Positions 8,829 through 17,018 of a stretch of 64,000 bases of DNA are shown here, piece by piece; the first letter of the stretch is position 1; every line of letters begins with the position of its first letter. Source of the DNA: an uncultured Poribacteria bacterium (GTDB lineage: Bacteria; Poribacteria; WGA-4E; WGA-3G); assembly GCA_951828515.1 (NCBI GenBank), contig OX639992.1:4690217-4754216 (forward strand), in the 5' to 3' direction. The position numbers and the translations under genes are program-made. The notes beneath the pieces were generated by a model. The model did no database searches, had not been told where the DNA came from, and saw only the letters and a list, made by a program, of their open reading frames with translations.

Positions 8829-9038
8829 TTATCTTGTAACTTTATTTGATTTCAATTCAGGTTTGAGAATCAATCCGCCTTTTTCGTCCTTTATAAAGTC
8901 TCCGTTTTCGTTGGTTAAATAGTCTTGCCGTTTTTGTTGTTCAATGTTTTCAAGTAATGCCTTGGCATCATAGTTGAACTTCGCAGCCCATTCTTCGCGT
9001 ATCCGATGAATTGCGTCAACAATTGGATCTTTCCACAT
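8829..9038 (-). CDS. small conserved protein, antitoxin-like
   Basis: A 69-residue protein opening MWKDPIVDAIHRIREEWAAKFNYDAKALLENI. I recognise this WxDPIVxxxRxIREExAxxFxYD pattern from many small hypothetical proteins in cyanobacteria and other bacteria, usually beside a toxin-like gene and suspected to be antitoxins; I know of no proven function. Here no toxin follows. It lies 41 bases after the end of copA and immediately before the P-type ATPase remnant, so it appears to sit inside a disrupted ATPase 3' region. GGCGGA lies upstream of ATG 9038. Confidence 0.65.
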   Translation of the reverse strand: MWKDPIVDAIHRIREEWAAKFNYDAKALLENIEQQKRQDYLTNENGDFIKDEKGGLILKPELKSNKVTR

Positions 9039-9078
9039 ACTAAAAATCCGCCATTAGCAATTAATTGTTGGGGGCTAA

Positions 9079-11313
9079 TCAAAAACGGGCATTTTTCCGC
9101 CATTGCAGACGCAGGCTGTTTAGCACGACAGATACACTGCTAAACGCCATCGCGAACGCCGCAAGCATCGGGTGTAACTCCCGAAACATCATCGGCACGA
9201 AGGATAGCGGATAAAGTGCTCCCGCTGCAACAGGAATTAAAAGCACATTGTAGAAGAACGCCCAGAAAAGGTTCTGTTTAATCGTGCGCATCGTCGAGCG
9301 GCTGAGTCGAATCGCATCGGCGAGTCCACGCAAATCGCTGTGCATAAGCGTCACATGTGCTGTTTCCCTGGCAATATCGGTCCCTGTGCCCAGGGAGATG
9401 CCGATATCGGCTTGTGCCAATGCTGGGGTATCGTTGATACCGTCACCTACCATCGCGACGAGTCCACTGTTTTCCGACTGTAACTTTTTAACGGCTGCCG
9501 CTTTATCTTCGGGTTTGAGTTCTGCCATGACATCGCCAATCCGCGCAGCCTTGGCGATCACATCAGCCGTAACGCGGTTATCCCCTGTCATCATTGTTAC
9601 AGTGCATCCAAGTTCGTAGAGTTCCGTGACCGCGGCTTGCGCTTCCGATTTCAAGGTGTCGGCAACCCCCAGAAGTCCTACAACGTCTCCATTAACGGCA
9701 ATCCATAGGACGGTTTTCGCCTCAGTCTGTAGACGTTCTGCGTCTTCTTCAAATCTCCTTGTCGGAATGTTGTGTTGTTGAATTAAGGATAAATTGCCGA
9801 TGATGACACTATTTTCACCGACCTGTGCGGCGATACCGTGTCCAGTGATAGCTTCAAACTGACTTGGTGTCCTAATGTCCAACCCGCGTTCCTTAGCTGC
9901 TTGGACAACTGCTTTTCCGATGGGATGTTCACTGCCGCGTTCTGCAGCGGCTGATAGTTGTAGAAGTTCCGATTCCTCTCTATCCGTGAGAATATCCGTA
10001 AGCGTGAGTTTCCCCTCTGTCAAGGTGCCTGTTTTATCGAGGACAATTGTGGTTAACTCTCCAGCGCGCTCAAGGGCTTCGCCGTTTCGGAAGAGGATGC
10101 CGCGCTGTGCACCAATACCGGTTCCCATCATAACGGCAGTTGGAGTGGCAAGTCCCAACGCACACGGGCAGGCTGTGACGAGGATAGCAACTAAGCGGAG
10201 CATTGCCGGGGTGAAACCTGCTCCGATAAGGAACCACCATACGAGAAACGTCACAATAGCGATCCCGCTGACGACAGGCACAAACACATTTGTGACCGCA
10301 TCGGCGGCGCGTTGGATAGGAGGTTTGCTCTGTTGTGTTGTATGTACCAATTGGACAAGACGGGCAAGTGCCGTTTCCGCCCCGATATGCGTGGCTTCCA
10401 TTGTGAGCATTCCACTCTGGTTCATCGTCGCTGAGGTCACAGAGTCGCCGGGTCCCTTATCTACGGGCAGGCTTTCTCCGGTAAAAACGCTTTCATCAAT
10501 GGCACTTTTGCCGCTCCGCACGACACCATCAACAGGAATACTTTCGCCGGGACGCACCAGAAGGACATCTCCTACGCCGACCTGTTCGATAGGGACGTGC
10601 TGTTCTTCGCCGTTTTCTAAACGGCACGCTATTTTAGGAGAAAGTTGAGGAAGTTTTTTCAGGGCTGCGTTTATCTTACCTTTGGCACGTGCTTCAAGAA
10701 GTTTCCCTAACTTAATCAATGTAATGATAACAGCGGCAGTCTCAAAATAGACGTGAGTCCCGAAGCGCGCCCCCTCGCCCATCCCTAATGCAATCGTTAC
10801 AGTGAGGCTATAGAGAAACGCCACGGATGAACCCAGAGCGACAAGGACATCCATATTGGCAGATCGGTTGCGTAAGGCTTTAAATCCGCCAATATAATAG
10901 TCCCAAGCAACATAACCCTGCACCGGTAATGCTAAACCAAACATGAGCCAGTTAACCCAGTTTGCTGCTGCCCACGCGCCTAACAGGTTCATATCTCTAC
11001 CCATGCTGATCAAGAAAAGCGGGAGCGTGAAGATGACCCCGACGATGAATTGCATCTTTTGGCGTCGGAACTCCTCAGCGCGGGCTGCGTCTTCTTCGTC
11101 CGCATCAACTACGTCAAAGCCGAGATCTCGGATCTTATCGACGATGGTTTCCTCACTGAGTGTGGAGGCATCAAAGGTAACCGCGGCATATTCAGTCGCG
11201 AGGCTGACCTCTGCGGCAAGGATACCCTCCATCTTTTTAAGATGCCGTGTGATGGCGCTTGCACAGTTTTCGCAGTGCATCCCAGTGATGGGGAGGTTAA
11301 TTTGGTGTTCCAT
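9079..11313 (-). CDS. copA: copper-exporting P1B-type ATPase
   Basis: A 744-residue cation pump of the inner membrane. The N-terminal heavy-metal-associated domain has GMHCENC (about 10-16). Motifs follow in the usual order: TGES in the actuator domain, the intramembrane metal site CPC in [17 protein letters not shown] phosphorylation site, a conserved HP in GSEHPIG, and [12 protein letters not shown]. The last helix carries the MxxSS pattern (MAFSSVS) typical of Cu+-ATPases. Length is normal for CopA with one metal-binding domain. No CsoR or CueR regulator gene is adjacent. ATG at 11313 is the family-like start. The gene is isolated between two accessory segments. Confidence 0.93.
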   Translation of the reverse strand: MEHQINLPITGMHCENCASAITRHLKKMEGILAAEVSLATEYAAVTFDASTLSEETIVDKIRDLGFDVVDADEEDAARAEEFRRQKMQFIVGVIFTLPLFLISMGRDMNLLGAWAAANWVNWLMFGLALPVQGYVAWDYYIGGFKALRNRSANMDVLVALGSSVAFLYSLTVTIALGMGEGARFGTHVYFETAAVIITLIKLGKLLEARAKGKINAALKKLPQLSPKIACRLENGEEQHVPIEQVGVGDVLLVRPGESIPVDGVVRSGKSAIDESVFTGESLPVDKGPGDSVTSATMNQSGMLTMEATHIGAETALARLVQLVHTTQQSKPPIQRAADAVTNVFVPVVSGIAIVTFLVWWFLIGAGFTPAMLRLVAILVTACPCALGLATPTAVMMGTGIGAQRGILFRNGEALERAGELTTIVLDKTGTLTEGKLTLTDILTDREESELLQLSAAAERGSEHPIGKAVVQAAKERGLDIRTPSQFEAITGHGIAAQVGENSVIIGNLSLIQQHNIPTRRFEEDAERLQTEAKTVLWIAVNGDVVGLLGVADTLKSEAQAAVTELYELGCTVTMMTGDNRVTADVIAKAARIGDVMAELKPEDKAAAVKKLQSENSGLVAMVGDGINDTPALAQADIGISLGTGTDIARETAHVTLMHSDLRGLADAIRLSRSTMRTIKQNLFWAFFYNVLLIPVAAGALYPLSFVPMMFRELHPMLAAFAMAFSSVSVVLNSLRLQWRKNARF

Positions 11314-11813
11314 TTTTTTAAACGATTAGCTCTGGCTCTTTAATTTATTGAATATAGGCGTTGTTCCACTACGTCTCACAACGGTTTCCATCTAAGTAGA
11401 GAACCTAAGTTGGATTATGAGAGGTAGCTAACTTCACTATACCTCATCGTGGAATGAAATTATGCCTTAAATGGCATAACTTGCTTTACATTTGGAACAA
11501 TGCCCAGGAGTTGATAATTAAAAAAGTTAATTCTAGCCGCTCTGGAACTTGAAAAATATCTTTACCAATTTTAGCACATTGCGGCCGAAGAATGCAAGAA
11601 CGGGATATAATAGGTAAAAGTCTTTTAGTTATCCTAAGTGGACAGGTAGACCTGTTTCAAGAGATTCATTGGCAACGATTGTCAAAATAGCGGTTTTAGC
11701 GGCATTGTGCATTTTTTTACCGAATCCCTTGGAATATCAGATTACCAGATTGCTCGGATAGGTTCACCTACTCTACGCAACCATTTAAATTCCTCACCGA
11801 TAAAAATTTATAT
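11314..11813. other. 500-bp non-coding stretch between copA and the Qat-like operon
   Basis: No credible gene. It holds a perfect hairpin at 11460-11479 (TTATGCC, six-base loop, GGCATAA), which could be a copA leader element or operator, and the diverged 3' end of an oxidoreductase gene at 11629-11705. The rest is AT-rich with no further structure that I can support. Confidence 0.6.
11629..11705 (-). pseudogene. 3' remnant of a Gfo/Idh/MocA oxidoreductase gene
   Basis: The last 24 codons plus TAA of a gene matching the 3' end of the oxidoreductase at 17019 in 70 of 77 positions, in the same orientation. Translated, it reads AAKTAILTIVANESLETGLP against AAKTAILSIAANKSLETGLP. Similarity stops abruptly at the GCC of the alanine codon. 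The copies flank the Qat-like operon and the IS630 element as 77-bp direct repeats. Divergence suggests an old duplication or a lost paralogue. Confidence 0.7.
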
Positions 11814-12458
11814 TTATATAGGCAAATAAGTTTGCCTATATTTGTCAGACTCATTTGCTGCCCTTGCCACTTCTTCTGCAAGTTGCCGCACAATTTGCTC
11901 TGCATCATTGATAGTGGCTATAGAATAAGAGATTTCAACAAGAGCACGTGCATCAAGCTCTTGAATGCCCACCACAAATTTATCTTCTGGTCGATGATAG
12001 GAGCGAGCTAAACTCCTTTGTATCAGAGGCATACGTAACTCTTTATCCCATCCGGGTGGAATGTTTTCAAGGAGAATCGCACGATACCCTTTGAATGTCA
12101 TATCAACTCTTGAGATAAAACCCCCTAGAATCACCTCATGACCTAAGCCGAAATTAATAGGTACTCGAGAGCCAATAGTCGTAATCCCTTCACTTTGGAA
12201 CCAATTCATGTAAGCATTAAGACACGTTAGGGTTTCTTGAATTCGGGAATTATTTTTCAGTTTGTGTTTGAGAAACTTCTCTCGGAGATACTGCCTAGCC
12301 ACTTTAACATCTTTATGTCGGTGGAAACGATTAATTTCCTCTCGGAGACATCGTTCATAGCTTATTCGATAGATTTTTTCGCTTTGATTAACCTGATTTA
12401 AAGCCCATTCGGTTGGATTTATCTGACATTCTGCAAGTTGACGATGACTAATTCTCAT
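11814..12458 (-). CDS. degenerate PD-(D/E)XK (Cas4/RecB-like) protein, fourth gene of the Qat-like operon
   Basis: A 214-residue protein. Residues 75-165 follow the Cas4/RecB nuclease layout: a helix, GHEVILGGFISRVDM (strand with Asp119), GYRAILLENIPP (strand with Glu131), then a helix rich in Gln/Arg that would match the QhxxY motif (PLIQRSLARSY). The lysine expected two residues after the acidic residue is missing, so the site may be dead or altered. The N-terminal 70 residues are strongly basic. ATGA overlap of four bases with the QatC-like gene makes them translationally coupled. It occupies the place of the TatD nuclease QatD in the classical operon. The fold call is an inference from pattern only. 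Confidence 0.6.
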   Translation of the reverse strand: MRISHRQLAECQINPTEWALNQVNQSEKIYRISYERCLREEINRFHRHKDVKVARQYLREKFLKHKLKNNSRIQETLTCLNAYMNWFQSEGITTIGSRVPINFGLGHEVILGGFISRVDMTFKGYRAILLENIPPGWDKELRMPLIQRSLARSYHRPEDKFVVGIQELDARALVEISYSIATINDAEQIVRQLAEEVARAANESDKYRQTYLPI

Positions 12459-13744
12459 GACAAAAACGGCTCCAGTGCTGAATATCGACTGAGTACAGTC
12501 CGTGCCTCCTGTGAAAAACGTTTATACATTGCAACAACTTTATCGGGATTGAAATTGGACGAGTGAAGTTCAGGCCATTCGCTCATAATTTCTTCAGTTG
12601 ATAATCTCTCGATTCGTACGATAAATTCTGCTAAATCAGCGATGTTCCGTCGTCCAGTGTTTGCAGAATCCGGTTGGCCAATTTCCTCTCCCCAACAATC
12701 CTTACCGTAAGCCGTCGAATCTTCGGACATTGAGTGTTCAATTGCAATGCGTCGGATAAAACATGGAATACATTCGCCGCAATGTGTAATACCTGCGCCA
12801 AGACGAGCACTGCGCCAACAACTATTAGTGATTGGAATTATATCCGGGGAGAAATCGATGACCTTTTTAACTACCTCTGCTTTCGTTAAATGGACATACG
12901 GATTTGAGATTTTGAACGGTATGCCAAGTGCTTCCGACAGAAATGACTCCATACCGACTAAAACATCTGGATGGGCTGTATGCGTGGAAAGTGCTCCAAT
13001 TCGACCTTGAGTCAAAGGTAAATGAATAGCCATCTGCCCATTCTCAGCAAGATAGACAACTTCGACGTGTCCCGCCCGACGTGCCACGAGTGCCCCAAGT
13101 ACAAGAAAAAGAAATGAGCGTGTTCGTTGGGTATTTTCTAAAGCATGTTCTAACTGACTCGGTCCACCGTCCCGCGAAGAAACGAAAAATTGGTAGTGTG
13201 GAAGATTCAACCCACAACCTTTTAGTTCTGAAGTTAAATTTATTTGTGCCTGATCTGTAGTTCGATTCCGTGTTTTATGGCTAACAAGTTGTAGCGTTTT
13301 ATCCTTTTCGCCAAACTCGATGGCTGCAGCAAGCGAGTCTAGTCCACCGGAGAAGAGAAGGGTTCGCCCATATTCTTGAGCATACTTAATATCCTCTTCG
13401 GGATTGCCAGACACCTGTTTCAGATTGACCCTCCAAGCATCATTCGAGAGTTTGCGGAGTATTTCCTCGATTTTCCTGGTGAGTGGCTGCAAGCGAAGGG
13501 CATTGACCACTGGAATATGTAGTTCAATTCGTCTCGCAAGGTCTTCTCGATGACCACGGGCAGTAGCTCGGTCTGCAGCAAAGACAGATGCACTGAGCAG
13601 CAAAAGATCCGCTTCCAAACTCGTCAATGGTCCAAATTCTTTCTTAAAGTCATCTTCGCCTGTAATCAAGTTCGTTCCGACCTCAAGTACGTGATTACAG
13701 TTCCCATGCTCATTACCTCCGCGACGCACAAGGTATGAAATCAT
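12455..13744 (-). CDS. qatC: QatC-like (QueC-family) PP-loop enzyme
   Basis: A 429-residue protein with the PP-loop ATP-pyrophosphatase motif FSGGLDS at 131-137 and a zinc site made by Cys309, Cys322, Cys325 and Cys328 (THCGECIPC), both diagnostic of the QueC family. It is almost twice the length of housekeeping QueC and carries the 120-residue N-terminal extension and RTRSFLFLVLGALVARR block of defence-associated QatC. QueC makes preQ0 from carboxydeazaguanine; the defence relatives (QatC and Cap9 of type IV CBASS) are, as I recall, reported to attach a deazaguanine to the N-terminal glycine of a partner protein. Start and stop overlap both neighbours by four bases. Family assignment is strong; chemistry is by analogy. 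Confidence 0.88.
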   Translation of the reverse strand: MISYLVRRGGNEHGNCNHVLEVGTNLITGEDDFKKEFGPLTSLEADLLLLSASVFAADRATARGHREDLARRIELHIPVVNALRLQPLTRKIEEILRKLSNDAWRVNLKQVSGNPEEDIKYAQEYGRTLLFSGGLDSLAAAIEFGEKDKTLQLVSHKTRNRTTDQAQINLTSELKGCGLNLPHYQFFVSSRDGGPSQLEHALENTQRTRSFLFLVLGALVARRAGHVEVVYLAENGQMAIHLPLTQGRIGALSTHTAHPDVLVGMESFLSEALGIPFKISNPYVHLTKAEVVKKVIDFSPDIIPITNSCWRSARLGAGITHCGECIPCFIRRIAIEHSMSEDSTAYGKDCWGEEIGQPDSANTGRRNIADLAEFIVRIERLSTEEIMSEWPELHSSNFNPDKVVAMYKRFSQEARTVLSRYSALEPFLS

Positions 13745-14313
13745 TGCCCTCTCCTCTCCCCGCGGAGGGATGCAAGTACCTCAGAAATATAACTTCGCCA
13801 TCCTTCTGGGTCAGTTGCTATGGAGGCTGCAGTTCTTGCGGCTTCCCGAGCGATGTTACGTAGATTTTCCTTGAGAGCGATTGAATCGGATGTTGTCTGA
13901 ATACGACCTGGAGCTCCGACAAAAGAAGGTAAATCACGAGAGGCATAATACGATGTGGCTTCAGCAAAAAGCTCTTCAGCAAACCCGAGAGAACCGGATT
14001 CGGCGGCTGATGAGCGTGCCAACGCTCGCTTGGCCATATCAAGCGTGAGACCTGCTGCGTGCTGTTGGTTCAAGGTATTGTCGAATGACTGAACAGCACT
14101 ATCAGGTGGAATCCTCTCTTCGGCAATTTCACATGCCGTGGCTAGTAATGGATCTGCCAGTTCTTCAGTCAATCGCCCGTCTCGATCCGCGAGAGCAGAT
14201 TGCCAAAGTTCCTCGCTCTGTCGTTCAGCAGGCCAATCCAAGTGTCCCAATGCGGCTTGAGCGGGTCGCCATTCTGGTACATTTGGGGATGATTGATTGC
14301 TAGATGTACCCAC
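13741..14313 (-). CDS. qatB: QatB-like protein with Met-Gly-Thr-Ser N-terminus
   Basis: A 190-residue, mostly helical, alanine- and glutamate-rich protein of unknown fold. It begins MGTSSNQSSPNVPEW, similar to the MGTS...GP..P.W start of QatB proteins encoded before QatC. The GTG start at 14313 is fixed by GGAG seven bases upstream and by the stop of the previous gene two bases away, so the exposed glycine after methionine removal is a real prediction. In Qat and type IV CBASS such a glycine is the proposed acceptor for deazaguanylation. A four-base ATGA overlap joins it to qatC. Shorter than the QatB proteins I remember (about 250 residues). Homology rests on the N-terminus and position. Confidence 0.62.
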   Translation of the reverse strand: MGTSSNQSSPNVPEWRPAQAALGHLDWPAERQSEELWQSALADRDGRLTEELADPLLATACEIAEERIPPDSAVQSFDNTLNQQHAAGLTLDMAKRALARSSAAESGSLGFAEELFAEATSYYASRDLPSFVGAPGRIQTTSDSIALKENLRNIAREAARTAASIATDPEGWRSYISEVLASLRGERRGQ

Positions 14314-14315
14314 AA

Positions 14316-15245
14316 CTAAACTCCGTTTTTCACCCGTTCATCATTAACAGCCTGCAGTTCCTTCTTAATGCTGCTTAAACGAATTCGGCCACCCTTGAAA
14401 ATCTGATTCCAATAGATTCCATTACGGGCGTCTGGATTTTCCCGGAAAAGATTGACAGTTTTAACAAGAACATCGGCATCAATAAAAGACAAAGGCACTT
14501 GGGCTTCCGCTAAAAAATTCAAACACAGTTCTATTAGCCGAGCATCATCTTGCTTAAAATTAGAAGATGATATGAGTGCTCCGCACAACTCCACGTGACC
14601 ATGTTGTCGAACACGTTGCCGTTTAACATATTCTACGAGCGGGCGTAACTCTGACCATATGACATCAAAGCCATCAGCAGATGCTTTTGTATCAACGACG
14701 AGAACGTGTCCTGTTGGCATTTGAGCCTGCATATCACTGACAGCACGGCCTCGGACACGTCCACCTAATCTTCTAACACGGCGTCCAAATATAAATTCTA
14801 ATCCGGAACTAACTAAGTCCTCAAAAATCAACCATGCTTCGCTTTCAGTTACACCAATAGGTAACTCATTCTTGGCTGCAGTTACCAAAGCTTGATCGTA
14901 CTCCGGACTGAGAGCTTGCCACGAGGGAACGGCTCCGCCAAGTGCCTCAGTAAAATCCTCCCACGAAATTGTTCTCTCACTCGATATGGGAGTTATAATA
15001 ATTGGAATACGGTCTTGATTTTCAGCAGAATGGTAAATGTCATCAATTTCCACCTCAGAGAGTTCATCAAGATCAGTCACAGCGATCAAATATGGAATGC
15101 TCGCCCCAAGAATATCTGTTCGCTTACATAGAATTTCGATATGTCCGGGTTGCCTATGGCTACCCTCTATTGAATATCCAGCAACAATGAGTGTCCGAGT
15201 GGCGGTTGGGGTTTGAGGTGGAGTTCTGTGACTATCGTCTACCAT
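14316..15245 (-). CDS. restriction-endonuclease-like protein, first gene of the Qat-like operon
   Basis: A 309-residue protein. Residues 140-210 carry a PD-(D/E)XK-type core: Glu142 in FEDLV, Asp171 in AVSDM, then the strand VLVVDTKASA with Asp185 and Lys187, followed by a helix ELRPLVEYVKRQ. This resembles Mrr/PDDEXK nucleases in which the D-x-K pair coordinates metal. The N-terminal half has alternating strands and may be a separate sensing domain. ATG at 15245 has AAGGA six bases upstream. The gene is two bases ahead of qatB. Classical Qat operons start with a KAP-family ATPase (QatA); none is present, so this nuclease seems to replace it. Nuclease fold is inferred from motif spacing. Confidence 0.62.
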   Translation of the reverse strand: MVDDSHRTPPQTPTATRTLIVAGYSIEGSHRQPGHIEILCKRTDILGASIPYLIAVTDLDELSEVEIDDIYHSAENQDRIPIIITPISSERTISWEDFTEALGGAVPSWQALSPEYDQALVTAAKNELPIGVTESEAWLIFEDLVSSGLEFIFGRRVRRLGGRVRGRAVSDMQAQMPTGHVLVVDTKASADGFDVIWSELRPLVEYVKRQRVRQHGHVELCGALISSSNFKQDDARLIELCLNFLAEAQVPLSFIDADVLVKTVNLFRENPDARNGIYWNQIFKGGRIRLSSIKKELQAVNDERVKNGV

Positions 15246-15695
15246 ATTGTTTCCTTGTTGCCAATGGTAATATCTTTTAGAGAATTGATCATAGCATTCT
15301 CCTTGGCACGCTCAGCAAATCCCTACCCCTTTATGTGGAGATGACCTTCAAGTCCACCAAAATCTAAAATCACCAAAATACCAGGGAAGCCCAACACTCT
15401 TTTACTTCTGGAGTAGTGGGTTTGTTGGGTTTCCATATATCCTATGTATATCAATGTCTCATTGAAAAGCTGCATTTTCGGTATATACAGAAGGATATAG
15501 CACACTTACCGCTCAACCCAATCTACGTTTATACAGCGTATCTCATAAATAATTATGAGGGGATTGTAATAAGAATTTGCTTTGGAAGTCCCTAAATCCC
15601 TTTATTAGGGAGATTTGTGATGTATCCTTCTCATAATTTTTACTTATCCGGTGCGGTTAGAAATCGCACCTACCGTATTAGGGGCATGTGAACTA
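15246..15695. other. 450-bp non-coding stretch with palindromes
   Basis: No gene is supported. Besides the promoter candidate it contains a perfect stem-loop at 15542-15559 (CTCATAA, ATAA loop, TTATGAG), a weaker dyad around 15586-15608 (TCCCTA/TAGGGA), and a perfect stem at 15650-15670 (GGTGCG, nine-base loop, CGCACC). Such small palindromes recur in other intergenic regions of this window. The IS630 element begins at its right end. Confidence 0.55.
15288..15318 (-). promoter_or_regulatory. candidate extended -10 promoter of the Qat-like operon
   Basis: Minus-strand TGCTATGAT gives an extended -10 (TATGAT at 15288-15293), with TTGCTG at 15313-15318, 19 bases upstream. The start codon at 15245 is about 35 bases beyond the predicted start site. 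The wide spacer makes this a moderate candidate. Confidence 0.38.
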
Positions 15696-15703
15696 GTAGT
15701 GTG

Positions 15704-16339
15704 TCAACCTTCTGTTGAAGGATATAGTTTGTTGAGTTTGATCCGTGCATCGTCGGTCGTAAACCGCCACTTGACCGTGGCACGTTGCTGATTTCTTCGG
15801 TCTTGCCATGCCTGGACCTCGCGCTTGAGGGTCTGTTGGTCGGGGATACGCCTTGAAAGGCATTGCCTGCTGAGGACGGAAAACTCAATCTCGGCGATGT
15901 TCAACCAACTGCCATGCTTCGGGGTATAGTGAAACTCCAACTTTTCAGCGATCCGATCCGCTTCGTCGGCTTCAAATGCCTTATACAAAGAACCGAGTTT
16001 GTGTGTATTGAGATTATCGCAAACCAGCAGAATCTTTTCTGCGTCTGGAAAATGCACATCGACGATATCTCGGCAGATATGTGCGAAATCAATGCTCGTG
16101 CGTTGGTCGGTGACTTCAACGTGTCGAAATCCGAAAAAGGGTGCGAAAATCATAAACAGATTGCTGACGCCATTGCGTTTATATTCAGGATCATATCGGT
16201 AAGGTTTCCCCGGACTTAGGGGCAGCGGCGGACGCATTTCCTGAAGGTGCTGTTTATTCGTCTCATCGACACACACCACAGGATACCTCGGGTCTTCAGG
16301 GCGCCCATAGAGGTCTAAGATGCCTTCCATCGCCGTCAC
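15704..16339 (-). CDS. IS630 transposase, C-terminal DDE half (orfB)
   Basis: A 211-residue frame holding the catalytic DDE core of IS630/Tc1 transposases: VVCVDETNKQ (first Asp), ILLVCDNLNTHKLGSLYKAF (second Asp) and FHYTPKHGSWLNIAEIEFSVLSRQ (Glu), spaced as usual. It overlaps the upstream half by four bases, but the open frame extends back to the A8 run at 16411-16418, so it is most likely made as a fusion by -1 slippage rather than from its own ATG at 16339. It stops 8 bases inside the left end of the element. Confidence 0.9.
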   Translation of the reverse strand: MTAMEGILDLYGRPEDPRYPVVCVDETNKQHLQEMRPPLPLSPGKPYRYDPEYKRNGVSNLFMIFAPFFGFRHVEVTDQRTSIDFAHICRDIVDVHFPDAEKILLVCDNLNTHKLGSLYKAFEADEADRIAEKLEFHYTPKHGSWLNIAEIEFSVLSRQCLSRRIPDQQTLKREVQAWQDRRNQQRATVKWRFTTDDARIKLNKLYPSTEG

Positions 16340-16845
16340 GAATGCCTCCGAAGCTTCTGCTGGGATACACCAGCACTGCTTGCGCCAGGGACGCAGCTCG
16401 TTTTTTTTAGCACCTGTCGGATGCTTTCATGAGAAATACTTGAAAAATGGTGGAGCTCCACCATTTTCTCAGCTAACAGACGCAACGTCCAGCAGGCATG
16501 CCCCTCTGGCGGATCCGAACAGGCCAAGGCGATGAGATGTGCCTCTTTTTCGCCATCAAACTTTTTCGGTCTTGAGACCTGAGAGGGCTTTCTCGGGAGC
16601 AGGGCGGCTTCGAGACCTTCAAGCGCAAAGGTTTTACGCACGCGCTGAATAGTAGACAGGGAGACATCAAGACCTGCTTTTATCGCCTTATCGAGGAAAG
16701 CGGGTCCAAACTCGCCCGCGTCTGCTTTCAACAAGATCCGGGCGTGCGTGAGTTTTCTCGCAGATGCCGTGCCTGAAGTCGTCAGAGTTATCAGAGACTC
16801 TCGTTGCTCTGAGTCAAGAAGAACAGGGTAACGTTTTGCTGGCAT
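16336..16845 (-). CDS. IS630 transposase, N-terminal helix-turn-helix half (orfA)
   Basis: A 169-residue frame with homeodomain-like helix-turn-helix DNA-binding segments: ARKLTHARILLKADAGE...AGLDVSLSTIQRVRKTF (about 25-75) and SISHESIRQVLKKT (about 135-150). The start at 16845 is preferred to 16929 because GGAG lies six bases upstream and the longer frame would begin inside the terminal repeat. In frame 0 the protein runs past the A8 tract (CTA AAA AAA ACG) and ends after a short unrelated tail; a -1 shift there continues into KKNELRPWRK and the catalytic half, giving a full-length transposase of about 360 residues. Confidence 0.88.
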   Translation of the reverse strand: MPAKRYPVLLDSEQRESLITLTTSGTASARKLTHARILLKADAGEFGPAFLDKAIKAGLDVSLSTIQRVRKTFALEGLEAALLPRKPSQVSRPKKFDGEKEAHLIALACSDPPEGHACWTLRLLAEKMVELHHFSSISHESIRQVLKKTSCVPGASSAGVSQQKLRRHS

Positions 16846-17018
16846 AACAGACTCCAACTGAAAGGATTTATGACATTGACACGCAGCATACCAGTTTTCA
16901 CAATAACTATCAATAGAAACTTGACACACTACTAGTATTTATGAGATAGATTCTACTTACATTTTATTATCGAACTCACGTCAAGTAGATAGATACAGAG
17001 ACCCACCTTACGGTTCAA

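Larger units (their letters stand above)
15696..16932 (-). mobile_element. IS630-family insertion sequence, apparently intact
   Basis: A 1237-bp element bounded by inverted repeats GTAGTGTGTCAA (15696-15707) and TTGACACACTAC (16921-16932), with TA dinucleotides at 15694-15695 and 16933-16934 as the duplicated target expected for the IS630/Tc1 group. The two halves of the transposase overlap and are joined by an A8 slippage run. The ends are identical and both frames are open, so the element looks recent and possibly active. Confidence 0.9.

Noticed and set aside
8915-9103. 62-codon frame overlapping the small antitoxin-like gene
   Set aside because: It is a shadow of the 69-residue conserved protein and the copA end in another frame.
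11460-11479. Stem-loop before copA as a rho-independent terminator
   Set aside because: AT-rich stem of seven pairs without a T-tract on either strand; kept only as an unassigned hairpin.
15323-15505. 60-codon frame in the gap after the Qat-like operon
   Set aside because: No ribosome-binding site, odd composition, and it lies in a repeat-rich intergenic region.
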